Notes under the pieces: generated by a model
What the model saw: the letters and a program-made list of their open reading frames with translations, nothing else
What the model was told of the DNA's origin: nothing
Databases searched by the model: none
Part shown: piece after piece, positions 24,488 to 31,595 of the stretch
How positions within the stretch are numbered: the stretch's first letter is position 1
How the letters are laid out: each line of letters starts with the position of its first letter
Assembly: GCF_013204795.1 (NCBI RefSeq)
Contig: NZ_JABMKW010000016.1
Location: 186,001 to 250,000, forward strand
Source of the DNA: Pedobacter panaciterrae
Lineage (GTDB): Bacteria > Bacteroidota > Bacteroidia > Sphingobacteriales > Sphingobacteriaceae
DNA length: 64,000 nucleotides
Direction: 5' to 3'
Made by a program: the position numbers and the translations under genes

Positions 24488-25585
24488 TTATTTAAGAAAG
24501 GAAACAGACTCAACTCTCTCTCCTACCGGGTGGTTGGCAGTAAACTTAAAGCCAAGAAAATGAGCTAAGGTTTGCGCAAACTGTTCCTGATAAATCTGCC
24601 CTTCAGTTTTCATTTCTCCTTTGGGCGGTGTATCAGGGCCTAGAACAGCGAACCATGTTTCGTTAGAGTGAGCCGTCTCTGATCCATGACTAACCCAGCC
24701 TTTATCTATACCACGACCATGATCCGGGCAAATCATAATAGTTGTATTATCCTTATAGAAAGGATCGGCCTGAAGGCTTGCCCAAAGACTTGCAATCATT
24801 TTATCCAGATAATTAGCGGCATCAAGAAAAGAATCATATTGCCCGGCGTGCCCGAACTCATCAGTATCTATGAAATCTATGTAAACCAGTCGTGGGTGAT
24901 TCGCTGCTATATAGGTTTTAGCCAGCGCATAAGTTGTTAAATCGAAACGCTCTGAAGTACCGAACGTATTGGGTAAAAAGTACTGTAATTCATTGGCCAG
25001 CTTTTGAGCCTCGGTTAAGTTTGCACCTTTTACATCCTCGTAAGGGTTATACAAAGGCATTTTATTCCTATTACGGTTCACTATGTTTCCTACTGCAGCC
25101 CAACCTGCAAAAGTTACCACCTTATTTTGATAGCCTTTTTGTTTATTGATAAACTCAAGTACGTTTTCGTTCGGATTATCCGGATAGCTATTCGAATTAA
25201 TGGCCGGATCATAGTAACCACAAACTGTTTCACTCCTACCAGGATAAGAGAACCAATATTTGTTTTTAACATTCACATAATTCTTTAGGTCGCGGTTACC
25301 ATATAGCTGCCCATGTTTCGCAATAGTATTCCAAAAAAAAGGCATCAGTTTTTGTCGGCGCTCATTTGCAGTTGGCGCCCAATACTTTTTAACCAACTCT
25401 GTTGAATCCTGCCTGCGATATTTTTTTTGGAACAATAATGAAGAATCTGCACCCTTGAAAATTTCCTGCCAGCGATACCCGTCAATAGAAATAAGGATTA
25501 CGTTTTTTGTCTTACCTTTTTGGGCAAAGGAAGAGACAGCTGCCGCCATAAAAACCAAGGCAAACACAAGTAATTTTGTTTTCAT
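24488..25585 (-). CDS. Exported alkaline-phosphatase-superfamily phosphodiesterase/phosphatase
   Basis: A 365-aa protein with a Sec signal peptide (about 1-21, cleaved near SSFAQ). Metal and nucleophile motifs of the alkaline phosphatase superfamily are in order: ILISIDGYRWQEIF (metal Asp), PGRSETVCG (Ser/Thr nucleophile region), YIDFIDTDEFGHAG (Asp and His ligands), CPDHGRG (Asp-His) and HGSETAHSNETW (late His). The arrangement resembles nucleotide pyrophosphatase/phosphodiesterases more than classical PhoA. It acts in the periplasm or at the surface. It is monocistronic, divergent from a metallophosphoesterase gene and 14 bp from the convergent basic protein. The substrate is unknown. Confidence 0.85.
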   Translation of the reverse strand: MKTKLLVFALVFMAAAVSSFAQKGKTKNVILISIDGYRWQEIFKGADSSLLFQKKYRRQDSTELVKKYWAPTANERRQKLMPFFWNTIAKHGQLYGNRDLKNYVNVKNKYWFSYPGRSETVCGYYDPAINSNSYPDNPNENVLEFINKQKGYQNKVVTFAGWAAVGNIVNRNRNKMPLYNPYEDVKGANLTEAQKLANELQYFLPNTFGTSERFDLTTYALAKTYIAANHPRLVYIDFIDTDEFGHAGQYDSFLDAANYLDKMIASLWASLQADPFYKDNTTIMICPDHGRGIDKGWVSHGSETAHSNETWFAVLGPDTPPKGEMKTEGQIYQEQFAQTLAHFLGFKFTANHPVGERVESVSFLK

Positions 25586-25812
25586 AATTTTTAGTATATA
25601 TAAACTTTAAGATTTAATAACAATAATTTAACAATTAGATATTTTTAAGTTAAAACAAGTCAAAAGACACTATATTAACTATATACACGAACAACAACAA
25701 ACCTACTTCTATCTTCAAATGTTTACAAATATTAAAAATATACTTCATTTATTGCAATTTTTATTTTACAATTGTATTCTAAAAAAACGGCTCCAAACTT
25801 CGACTTACAGGT

Positions 25813-26754
25813 ATGAAAAGACGCAACTTTTTAATCAACACATTGATTGGCACCGGCAGCCTTTCAGGAATACAAAATCTATACGCAAAAACAGAAGCCT
25901 CCGCAGCCTTATCCGGCAAAAAACCTTTAATGCGTATTGGTATTTGCACAGACCTTCATCAGGACCTGATAAAGGACGGCGAAAAAAGACTGCAGTCGTT
26001 CATCAACGAAATGAACCAGCGTAAACCCGACTTCATTATTCAAATGGGAGACTTTTGCATCCCTAAGGAAAAGAACAAAAACTTAATGGGAATCTGGAAT
26101 CAATTTACCGGACCAAAATATCATGTAATAGGAAATCATGATACAGATGGTGGTTTTACACATGACCAGGTTGTTGATTTCTGGAATGCCAAAGGAAAAT
26201 ATTACTCGTTTGACACCAATGGCTATCATTTTGTGGTGCTAAACGGCAATGAAAGACCAGAAGGAGATACTTCCAAAGGATATCCAAGATCTATGAATCC
26301 AGCACAGATAAAATGGATGAAACAAGATTTGGAAGCAACGAATTTACCTACAATTGTATTTTGTCATCAGGGTATAGATAATGATCAGGATGGCTTAAAA
26401 GAAGGAGCCTTGATCCGTTTAATATTTGAAAGAATAAACAAGAAAGCAGGGTTTAATAAAATTCAGTTCGTTTTTAGTGGCCACCATCATGAAGACTATC
26501 ATAATGTTTACAACGGCATTAATTATGTACAGATCAATAGCATTTCCTATCAGTTTACCCATCCGGTTACAGGTTACGATTTTGCACACACTAAAGAACC
26601 CCTGTGGGCATTTTTAACAATTTACACCAATGGCACTGCAGAAATCAAAGGCCGTAAATCGGAATATATGGGGCAAGAAGCCACACAAAACGACCCCGAT
26701 TATAACGGATACCCCAATGTACCCTATATTTCGGACAGAGCAATTAAGATTTAA
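25813..26754 (+). CDS. Exported calcineurin-like metallophosphoesterase
   Basis: This 313-aa protein begins MKRRNFLINTLIGTGSLSG, a twin-arginine-like signal with a short hydrophobic stretch and an expected cleavage near NLYAK. The five metallophosphoesterase motifs are intact: CTDLHQD (D-x-H), MGDF (GD), IGNHDTDGG (GNHD), CHQGID (H) and SGHHHED (GHxH). It therefore binds two metals and hydrolyses a phosphomonoester or diester outside the cytoplasm. It is divergent from the alkaline-phosphatase-like gene with a 227-bp AT-rich gap that shows no clear promoter match. The substrate is not predictable. Confidence 0.88.
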   Translation: MKRRNFLINTLIGTGSLSGIQNLYAKTEASAALSGKKPLMRIGICTDLHQDLIKDGEKRLQSFINEMNQRKPDFIIQMGDFCIPKEKNKNLMGIWNQFTGPKYHVIGNHDTDGGFTHDQVVDFWNAKGKYYSFDTNGYHFVVLNGNERPEGDTSKGYPRSMNPAQIKWMKQDLEATNLPTIVFCHQGIDNDQDGLKEGALIRLIFERINKKAGFNKIQFVFSGHHHEDYHNVYNGINYVQINSISYQFTHPVTGYDFAHTKEPLWAFLTIYTNGTAEIKGRKSEYMGQEATQNDPDYNGYPNVPYISDRAIKI

Positions 26755-26794
26755 TTTGCTTTATCATCCTTTAAAGCGGACATTCTTTAAAACT

Positions 26795-26886
26795 GACGTC
26801 ATTCAAGAACCGACCTCATTCGAGAACCGAGGTCATTCAAGAACTGGCCTCATTCGAGATGACGTGCATTATGTCGAGATGACGTG
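26795..26886 (+). repeat. Degenerate 17-bp tandem repeats with REP-like end
   Basis: Four head-to-tail 17-bp units start at 26795, 26812, 26829 and 26846, each built on GAssTCATTCrAGAACC. Units 1 and 3 carry TTCAAG and units 2 and 4 carry TTCGAG, so the true period may be 34 bp. After unit 4, GAGATGACGTG recurs at 26856 and 26876. The array lies in the 236-bp gap between two metallophosphoesterase genes. It holds no coding frame. Confidence 0.75.
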
Positions 26887-26990
26887 TATTATACTATTAC
26901 ACCCCCAACAATACACAGTAATGTCATATTGAGTAACATACCAAACACTTTGCCATCCAAGCTGTAATTTTAATTCGTTTATAAAACTAC

Positions 26991-28187
26991 ATGAAGAGAA
27001 GAATCAGTGTTTTACCACTTGCTATAATAGCAATACTACTTTTTGTTTTGAACTGGTACGTGCTTTCGGGCATCAGAACAATAAGTTCAAATTCACTTAC
27101 CACCCCACTTTTCTGGGGTTTTATCGTGCTCACCACCGCCACCCTAATTTATTCCATAATAAGAATGCGCGACAATGGAATGGACCTGCTCTTTAAAATA
27201 ACCACTCATGTTTTTCTGATCCTGTTTGTTACAGAGGTGATATTTTCGGCATTCCTGCTGCTGGGCGATACATACAGATTGATAACGCAAGGCGCCAGAA
27301 ATGTATATTGGGTTGAATTTGCCCTCCTGGTCGTCCTACTCGTAATCCTAATATTTATCTACGGCATGATTAAAGGAAAATATGCCTACAGGGTAATTAA
27401 GCATACCTTATTTTTTGATGATCTGCCGTCAAATTTTGATGGCTTTACCATCACACAAATCTCTGATGTACATGCCGGAAGCTTTAAAAATCCAACAGCA
27501 GTACAAAAAGGCATCGACCTGATCAAAGCGCAAAATTCTGACCTCTTTGTATTTACCGGCGACCTGGTAAACAACAAAGCAGAGGAGATTACACCCTGGA
27601 TTGATCATTTCAAACAGGTAAAGGCACCATACGGACAGTTTTCTGTTTTAGGAAACCATGATTACGGCGACTATGTACCATGGAGAAGTGAATCAGAAAA
27701 GAACGCAAATCTACAACGACTAAAAGAATACCATGAAGAGCTGGGCTACAAATTATTACTCGACGAAGAGGTAACCTTACACAAAGACGGGCAAAAAATA
27801 GTGTTGGCCGGAGTAGAAAACTGGGGAATAGGTTTTGGCGAAAGAGGAGACTTAAACAAAGCTTTAGCAGGCACCAGTCTCAATGACTTTAAAATATTAC
27901 TTTCACATGATCCATCACACTGGGACGCAGAAGTAGTAAAACACCCCTCAAAAGTTCACCTTACCTTAAGCGGACACACACATGGCATGCAATTTGGGAT
28001 AGAAGCATTTGGGATCAAATGGAGCCCTGTAAAGTATCGCTACGCACATTGGGCAGGTATAACAAGCAGGAATGGTCGATATTTAAACATCAACAGAGGC
28101 TTTGGTTTTCTTGGATTTTCTGGCAGGATTGGTATATGGCCAGAGATAACTGTAATAGAATTGAAAAAATCGCCTGAAATAAGTTAA
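26991..28187 (+). CDS. Membrane-anchored metallophosphoesterase, YkuE-like
   Basis: The 398-aa protein has four predicted membrane helices in its first 125 residues (about 7-25, 36-56, 68-90, 103-123) and then a catalytic domain. Motifs present are ISDVHAGSF, TGDLVNN, GNHDYGDY, SHDPSHW and SGHTHGMQ, all metal ligands intact. The relatives (YkuE/YaeI type) include UDP-sugar and phospholipid-head-group hydrolases, so a membrane substrate is plausible. It lies 49 bp upstream of the CDP-alcohol phosphatidyltransferase-like gene on the same strand, hinting at a joint role in lipid metabolism. Confidence 0.9.
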   Translation: MKRRISVLPLAIIAILLFVLNWYVLSGIRTISSNSLTTPLFWGFIVLTTATLIYSIIRMRDNGMDLLFKITTHVFLILFVTEVIFSAFLLLGDTYRLITQGARNVYWVEFALLVVLLVILIFIYGMIKGKYAYRVIKHTLFFDDLPSNFDGFTITQISDVHAGSFKNPTAVQKGIDLIKAQNSDLFVFTGDLVNNKAEEITPWIDHFKQVKAPYGQFSVLGNHDYGDYVPWRSESEKNANLQRLKEYHEELGYKLLLDEEVTLHKDGQKIVLAGVENWGIGFGERGDLNKALAGTSLNDFKILLSHDPSHWDAEVVKHPSKVHLTLSGHTHGMQFGIEAFGIKWSPVKYRYAHWAGITSRNGRYLNINRGFGFLGFSGRIGIWPEITVIELKKSPEIS

Positions 28188-28193
28188 AATACC

Positions 28194-28201
28194 TACTTTT
28201 G
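28194..28201 (+). promoter_or_regulatory. TAnnTTTG -7 element before the CDP-alcohol phosphatidyltransferase gene
   Basis: TACTTTTG matches the Bacteroidota -7 consensus and would start transcription near 28208, about 29 nt before the ATG at 28237. No TTG at the -33 distance was seen, so this is a weak call. Confidence 0.35.
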
Positions 28202-28236
28202 TACCTTGTTATAAAAAGCATATTTGCAACCCCTGA

Positions 28237-28932
28237 ATGGAAGAAACACAAGATCTGAAAAGGATATTTCAAGACAGAAAAAGAACTAACATCCTAAGAA
28301 GTGCCGAACAAAACACCATTTCTTACCTCGTAAAACGAGTTCCTTCGTCCATCAGCTCAGATATGCTAACCTTTACAGGTACTTTTGGATCGCTTCTGGT
28401 TCTTGCAGGTTTTATTTTAGCTACATACGACAACCGCAGCTTTCTATTGCTTGGTATATTAGGCTTAGCAATTAACTGGTTCGGCGACTCACTTGACGGA
28501 AGAATAGCTTACTACAGAAACATTCCAAGAAAATGGTACGGCTTTTCTTTAGATATCATAATGGATTGGGTAAGCACGGTACTTATTGGATTGGGCTATA
28601 TGGTATATGCCAGAAACGAATACGAACTTATCGCATTCGTTTTTGTGGTTTTATACGGATGGGCAATGATCATTTCTCAGTTACGCTATAAGATAACTGA
28701 CATCTACAGCATCGACTCGGGCATTGTAGGCCCTACCGAAATCAGAATTATTCTGGCCCTGATACTTATCGCCGAGGTTCTTTTCGGACACTTAATAGAA
28801 TATTTTGCGGCAGCGATCTGCATCACCTTGTTTATCATTAACTTTTTAGATACCAGAAAACTGCTAAAACTTGGCGATATTCGTGACAATGCAGAGCGAG
28901 AAGCTCGTTTAGCCAAAAAAGACAGTGTTTAA
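28237..28932 (+). CDS. CDP-alcohol phosphatidyltransferase-family membrane protein
   Basis: This 231-aa integral membrane protein has about six helices and a recognisable family signature: GDSLDGRIAYYR, then GFSLDIIMD. It keeps the four Asp residues and the D-G pair of the D-x2-D-G-x2-A-(R)-x8-G-x3-D-x3-D motif, but the usual Arg after Ala is Tyr. Members condense a CDP-alcohol with a second alcohol to make phospholipid head groups. The exact substrates are unknown and the Arg change may alter them. Its stop overlaps the start of the GtrA gene (TAATG), showing translational coupling. Confidence 0.85.
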   Translation: MEETQDLKRIFQDRKRTNILRSAEQNTISYLVKRVPSSISSDMLTFTGTFGSLLVLAGFILATYDNRSFLLLGILGLAINWFGDSLDGRIAYYRNIPRKWYGFSLDIIMDWVSTVLIGLGYMVYARNEYELIAFVFVVLYGWAMIISQLRYKITDIYSIDSGIVGPTEIRIILALILIAEVLFGHLIEYFAAAICITLFIINFLDTRKLLKLGDIRDNAEREARLAKKDSV

Positions 28933-29342
28933 TGAGTAAAAAAAATGCCGTATTTGTTTTTGCCAAAGCCCAGCTTTCTGCCTTTACCGGCGGAATAGTT
29001 GACTATCTGGTAATGATATTATGCACTGAATTACTAAACATTCATTACACCATTTCTATTGCCATCGGCGGAATCGTTGGCGCAGTAGTTAACTTCTCTG
29101 TAAACCGCTACTGGACTTTTACCACTGCAAATGCAAATAAGGCCCCGGTTGGACAACAACTCATTAAATTTATATTTGTAGTTGGCGGCAGTATTTTATT
29201 AAAATCATCGGGTACCTATTTGCTCACTACCTGGCTAAAGATAGACTACAAAATAACCAGAATCATGGTTGACATCATTGTATCTCTGGGCTTTAACTAC
29301 GTTTTACAGAAATACTGGGTATTCAGAAGAAAATCTCTTTAG
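28932..29342 (+). CDS. GtrA-family membrane protein
   Basis: A 136-aa protein with four membrane helices (about 12-32, 40-60, 80-100, 107-130) and the family-typical segments GGIVGAVVNFSVNRYWTF and NYVLQKYWVFR. GtrA-like proteins are thought to move lipid-linked sugars or act as membrane partners of glycosyltransferases. It is translationally coupled to the CDP-alcohol phosphatidyltransferase-like gene, so the two may modify or flip the same lipid. No glycosyltransferase is adjacent. Confidence 0.88.
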   Translation: MSKKNAVFVFAKAQLSAFTGGIVDYLVMILCTELLNIHYTISIAIGGIVGAVVNFSVNRYWTFTTANANKAPVGQQLIKFIFVVGGSILLKSSGTYLLTTWLKIDYKITRIMVDIIVSLGFNYVLQKYWVFRRKSL

Positions 29343-29391
29343 TCGGCTTAAATCAACCTTATCTTATTATTGAATATTTGTAATATTTTTA

Positions 29392-29414
29392 TTTGTTTAG
29401 TTTTACTAAACAAA
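29392..29414 (+). terminator. AT-rich hairpin after the GtrA gene
   Basis: TTTGTTTAG (29392-29400) and CTAAACAAA (29406-29414) pair perfectly around TTTTA, about 50 bp after the GtrA stop. It is followed by A-rich rather than T-rich sequence on the plus strand, so termination is uncertain. Confidence 0.35.
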
Positions 29415-29446
29415 AATATACATATATTTAACTTCTGAAAGAAAAA

Positions 29447-29545
29447 AACAGCCGTGCCGTACGCGCCCACGATCCTGATGCCTAGGCACAAATGCGTTCG
29501 AGATAACGAAGAGAACGACGGCAGCTTTAAGACGACAGATTGTTT
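29447..29545. repeat. GC-richer repeat-like island upstream of the second phosphatase gene
   Basis: About 100 bp with more G+C than the AT-rich sequence around it. It contains inverted pairs GTGCC (29455-29459)/GGCAC (29484-29488) and CGTT/AACG around TTCGAGATAACG. The motif TCGAGATrACG recurs in the tandem array at 26846-26886. It looks like a degenerate repetitive palindromic element; no protein or RNA gene was recognised. Confidence 0.35.
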
Positions 29546-29577
29546 TAGTAAAATTTTAAACCACAAATAACAAACAA

Positions 29578-30468
29578 ATGAAAAGATTAATTATTGCCTC
29601 CTGCCTATTGTGCTTTACTATGCAGCTTAATGCGCAGGTAAAAAAAGTAAAACATGTTGTTCTAATTGGATGCGACGGATTTGGAGCCTATGCAGTACCT
29701 GATGCTAAAATGCCCAACCTAAGAAAGTTAATGGAAACAGGATCATGGTCGTTAAAAGCCAGATCCGTATTACCTTCTTCAAGCGCTGTGAACTGGGCGT
29801 CTATGCTTATGGGTGCCGGACCAACTGAGCATGGCTTTACAGAATGGGGCAGTAAAACTCCAGAAATTCCTTCGGCTACTACCACTAAATATGGTCTGTT
29901 CCCATCTATTTTTAGCGTAATCAGAGATCAGAAACCCAACGCTAAAACTGCAGTAATTTACAGCTGGCCGGGCATTGGACCACTAGTAGAGAAAGATGCG
30001 ATCAGCATTGTAGTACCAGGCAATGATAACGACGATTTTTGTGCGGATACTGCCGCCACCATTATCAAAAGAGACAAACCTTATTTCACTTTTATCCACC
30101 TTGATGAGCCAGACGGAACAGGCCACGGCATTGGACACAGGACCCCTGCCTATTACGAGCAACTTCAAAAAGTTGACATAAGAATTGGAAAGATTGTACA
30201 GGCAGTTAAAGACGCAGGCATAGAGAACGAAACCATCATTATACTATCTGCTGATCATGGCGGAACGGGCAAAGGACATGGCGGAAAATCTTTAGACGAA
30301 GTACAAATTCCATGGGTAATAAATGGCGCAGGAGTTAAAAAGAACCACGAGATTAAGGATGTAATTATCACATATGATACTGGCGCAACCATTGCCTGGA
30401 TACTTGGATTAAAAGCCCCTCAAAGCTGGAGAGGAAAAGCTGTAGCAGATAGCTTTTCAGGAATATAA
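29578..30468 (+). CDS. Exported alkaline-phosphatase-superfamily phosphodiesterase
   Basis: A 296-aa protein with a Sec signal peptide (1-20, ending LNAQ). Motifs of the superfamily are in order: LIGCDGFGAYAVPDAKMPN (metal Asp), LPSSSAVNWASMLMG (Ser nucleophile), IHLDEPDGTGHGIGH (Asp and two His), SADHGGTGKGHGG and VQIPWVINGAG. It resembles bacterial type I phosphodiesterase/nucleotide pyrophosphatases and differs clearly from the paralogue at 24488. It is the last gene before the phosphonate locus and on the same strand, but 293 bp and a large palindrome separate them. It could release a phosphate- or phosphonate-bearing head group outside the cell; that is a guess. Confidence 0.85.
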   Translation: MKRLIIASCLLCFTMQLNAQVKKVKHVVLIGCDGFGAYAVPDAKMPNLRKLMETGSWSLKARSVLPSSSAVNWASMLMGAGPTEHGFTEWGSKTPEIPSATTTKYGLFPSIFSVIRDQKPNAKTAVIYSWPGIGPLVEKDAISIVVPGNDNDDFCADTAATIIKRDKPYFTFIHLDEPDGTGHGIGHRTPAYYEQLQKVDIRIGKIVQAVKDAGIENETIIILSADHGGTGKGHGGKSLDEVQIPWVINGAGVKKNHEIKDVIITYDTGATIAWILGLKAPQSWRGKAVADSFSGI

Positions 30469-30552
30469 CATAGTTGCGCCCCGGCATATATTACACAAAT
30501 ATAAATACGGTAAAAGACGTAATGAATACATAATAAATAAAGGATTGAAATA

Positions 30553-30616
30553 CCCTTGCTATACCGTTGATATACCCTTGAATTACCACCAGGGTATCCC
30601 AACGGTATAGCAAGGG
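30553..30616. repeat. 64-bp near-perfect palindrome with a 12-nt loop
   Basis: The arms 30553-30578 and 30591-30616 match at 24 of 26 positions and begin CCCTTGCTATACCGTTG. Within the left half ATACCCTTG also occurs twice as a direct repeat. It lies 84 bp after the phosphodiesterase stop and about 145 bp before the XRE regulator. No T-run follows. It could terminate or protect mRNA, but its size and shape suggest a repetitive palindromic element. The flanks (30469-30552 and 30617-30730) show nothing else I can support. Confidence 0.7.
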
Positions 30617-30736
30617 CATAGTAATAGTAACTTAATTATGTTCTTATATTGTATGCATATAGTTATTATTATATATTCAATAGCAACTCACAATAATTGA
30701 TGGTAAGTTACACCCCTCCGAATTCCAAATTTTATT

Positions 30737-30744
30737 TACTTTTG
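30737..30744 (+). promoter_or_regulatory. TAnnTTTG -7 element of the XRE-cupin regulator
   Basis: TACTTTTG matches the -7 consensus and would start transcription near 30751, leaving only about 11 nt before the ATG at 30762. No TTG lies at the expected -33 distance. Confidence 0.35.
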
Positions 30745-30761
30745 GATAAAACGCGAAAACC

Positions 30762-31343
30762 ATGGAAGACGATATTATCCTAAAGATCAGCTACAGAATA
30801 AAAGAAATACGAAAAGAAAAGAACATTACCATACAAGAGCTCGCTAATAGAGCCGGAGTAAGCAAGGGCTTGATCTCCCAGATTGAAAATAACCGTACCA
30901 TCCCATCGCTACCTGTTCTAATGAACATTGTACACTCCCTAAATCTTGATCTGACTGGTTTCTTTAAAGACATCTCCCCTGCCAATCATCAGGAAAAGGT
31001 TTTTGTAATCCGCGCCAGCGAATATAAACCACTAAAAAAAGAGGCAGCCAAAGGATTTAATTACCAGCGCATACTTGCCCGCAACATCCATGGAGGTCCT
31101 GTAGACTTTGTATTACTGGAACTTAAAAAAGGCGCACGTCGCAATAAAATGGTAACCACCGATGCGTTTGAATACAAATACCTGATAAAAGGAAAAATTG
31201 AATACCTGATAGAAGATAAGAACTATATTCTGGAAGAAGGAGATTCTATTTTCTTCGATGGAAGGTTAGGCCACAACCTATCTAATATTGGCGACTCTGA
31301 CGTGCTCATGTTAGTTGTTTACTACTTCATCACAAACGACTAA
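30762..31343 (+). CDS. XRE-family transcriptional regulator with C-terminal cupin domain
   Basis: This 193-aa one-component regulator has an N-terminal HTH_3 domain (about 9-63) with TIQELANRAGVSKGLISQIE and a cupin domain (about 105-190) ending GDSIFFDGRLGHNLSNIGDS. Cupin-XRE regulators often control catabolism of amines, sugars or phosphonates and bind a small ligand in the barrel. The gene is 252 bp upstream of the SusC gene on the same strand and heads the phosphonate locus, so it is the likely local regulator. A 13-bp direct repeat in the following gap is a candidate operator. Repressor or activator status cannot be read. Confidence 0.92.
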   Translation: MEDDIILKISYRIKEIRKEKNITIQELANRAGVSKGLISQIENNRTIPSLPVLMNIVHSLNLDLTGFFKDISPANHQEKVFVIRASEYKPLKKEAAKGFNYQRILARNIHGGPVDFVLLELKKGARRNKMVTTDAFEYKYLIKGKIEYLIEDKNYILEEGDSIFFDGRLGHNLSNIGDSDVLMLVVYYFITND

Positions 31344-31370
31344 TTAATACTTTCTTTCTTACAAATAGTT

Positions 31371-31564
31371 TATAAATACTAAATAGAAAATCACCGGATT
31401 TAAGCTATTGTGAACTATTTATCTTAAAATATGTCGTTAAAATACAAAAAATGACATATACAGTAACTATTATATAATTTTTTGCCTAAAATTATATATT
31501 TAAAAGTTTAGCATTTCTTAACATATTGTTTACATAAAGTATTTACATTTGTATAAATACTAAA
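31371..31564 (+). promoter_or_regulatory. 13-bp direct repeats upstream of the SusC gene (candidate operators)
   Basis: TATAAATACTAAA occurs exactly at 31371-31383 and 31552-31564. The second copy overlaps the transcription start predicted from the -7 element at 31544-31551, a good position for a repressor. The gap is otherwise AT-rich with no coding frame. Base composition makes chance recurrence possible, so this is a tentative call. Confidence 0.35.
31544..31551 (+). promoter_or_regulatory. TAnnTTTG -7 element of the SusC/SusD-phosphonate genes
   Basis: TACATTTG matches the -7 consensus. A TTG lies upstream, but 15 nt away instead of about 19. The predicted transcript would start near 31558, about 38 nt before the ATG at 31596. 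Confidence 0.45.
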
Positions 31565-31595
31565 CAATAGTATAGCCAAACTAAACTTTTAAAAT

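Noticed and set aside
29348..29566. A 72-codon minus-strand open frame in the gap before the second phosphatase
   Set aside because: It crosses an AT-rich hairpin and a repeat-like island, has no ribosome site or homology I recognise, and is likely chance.
29578..30468. Assigning this phosphodiesterase to the phosphonate pathway
   Set aside because: It has a signal peptide and is separated from the locus by a 293-bp gap with a large palindrome; the link is only proximity.
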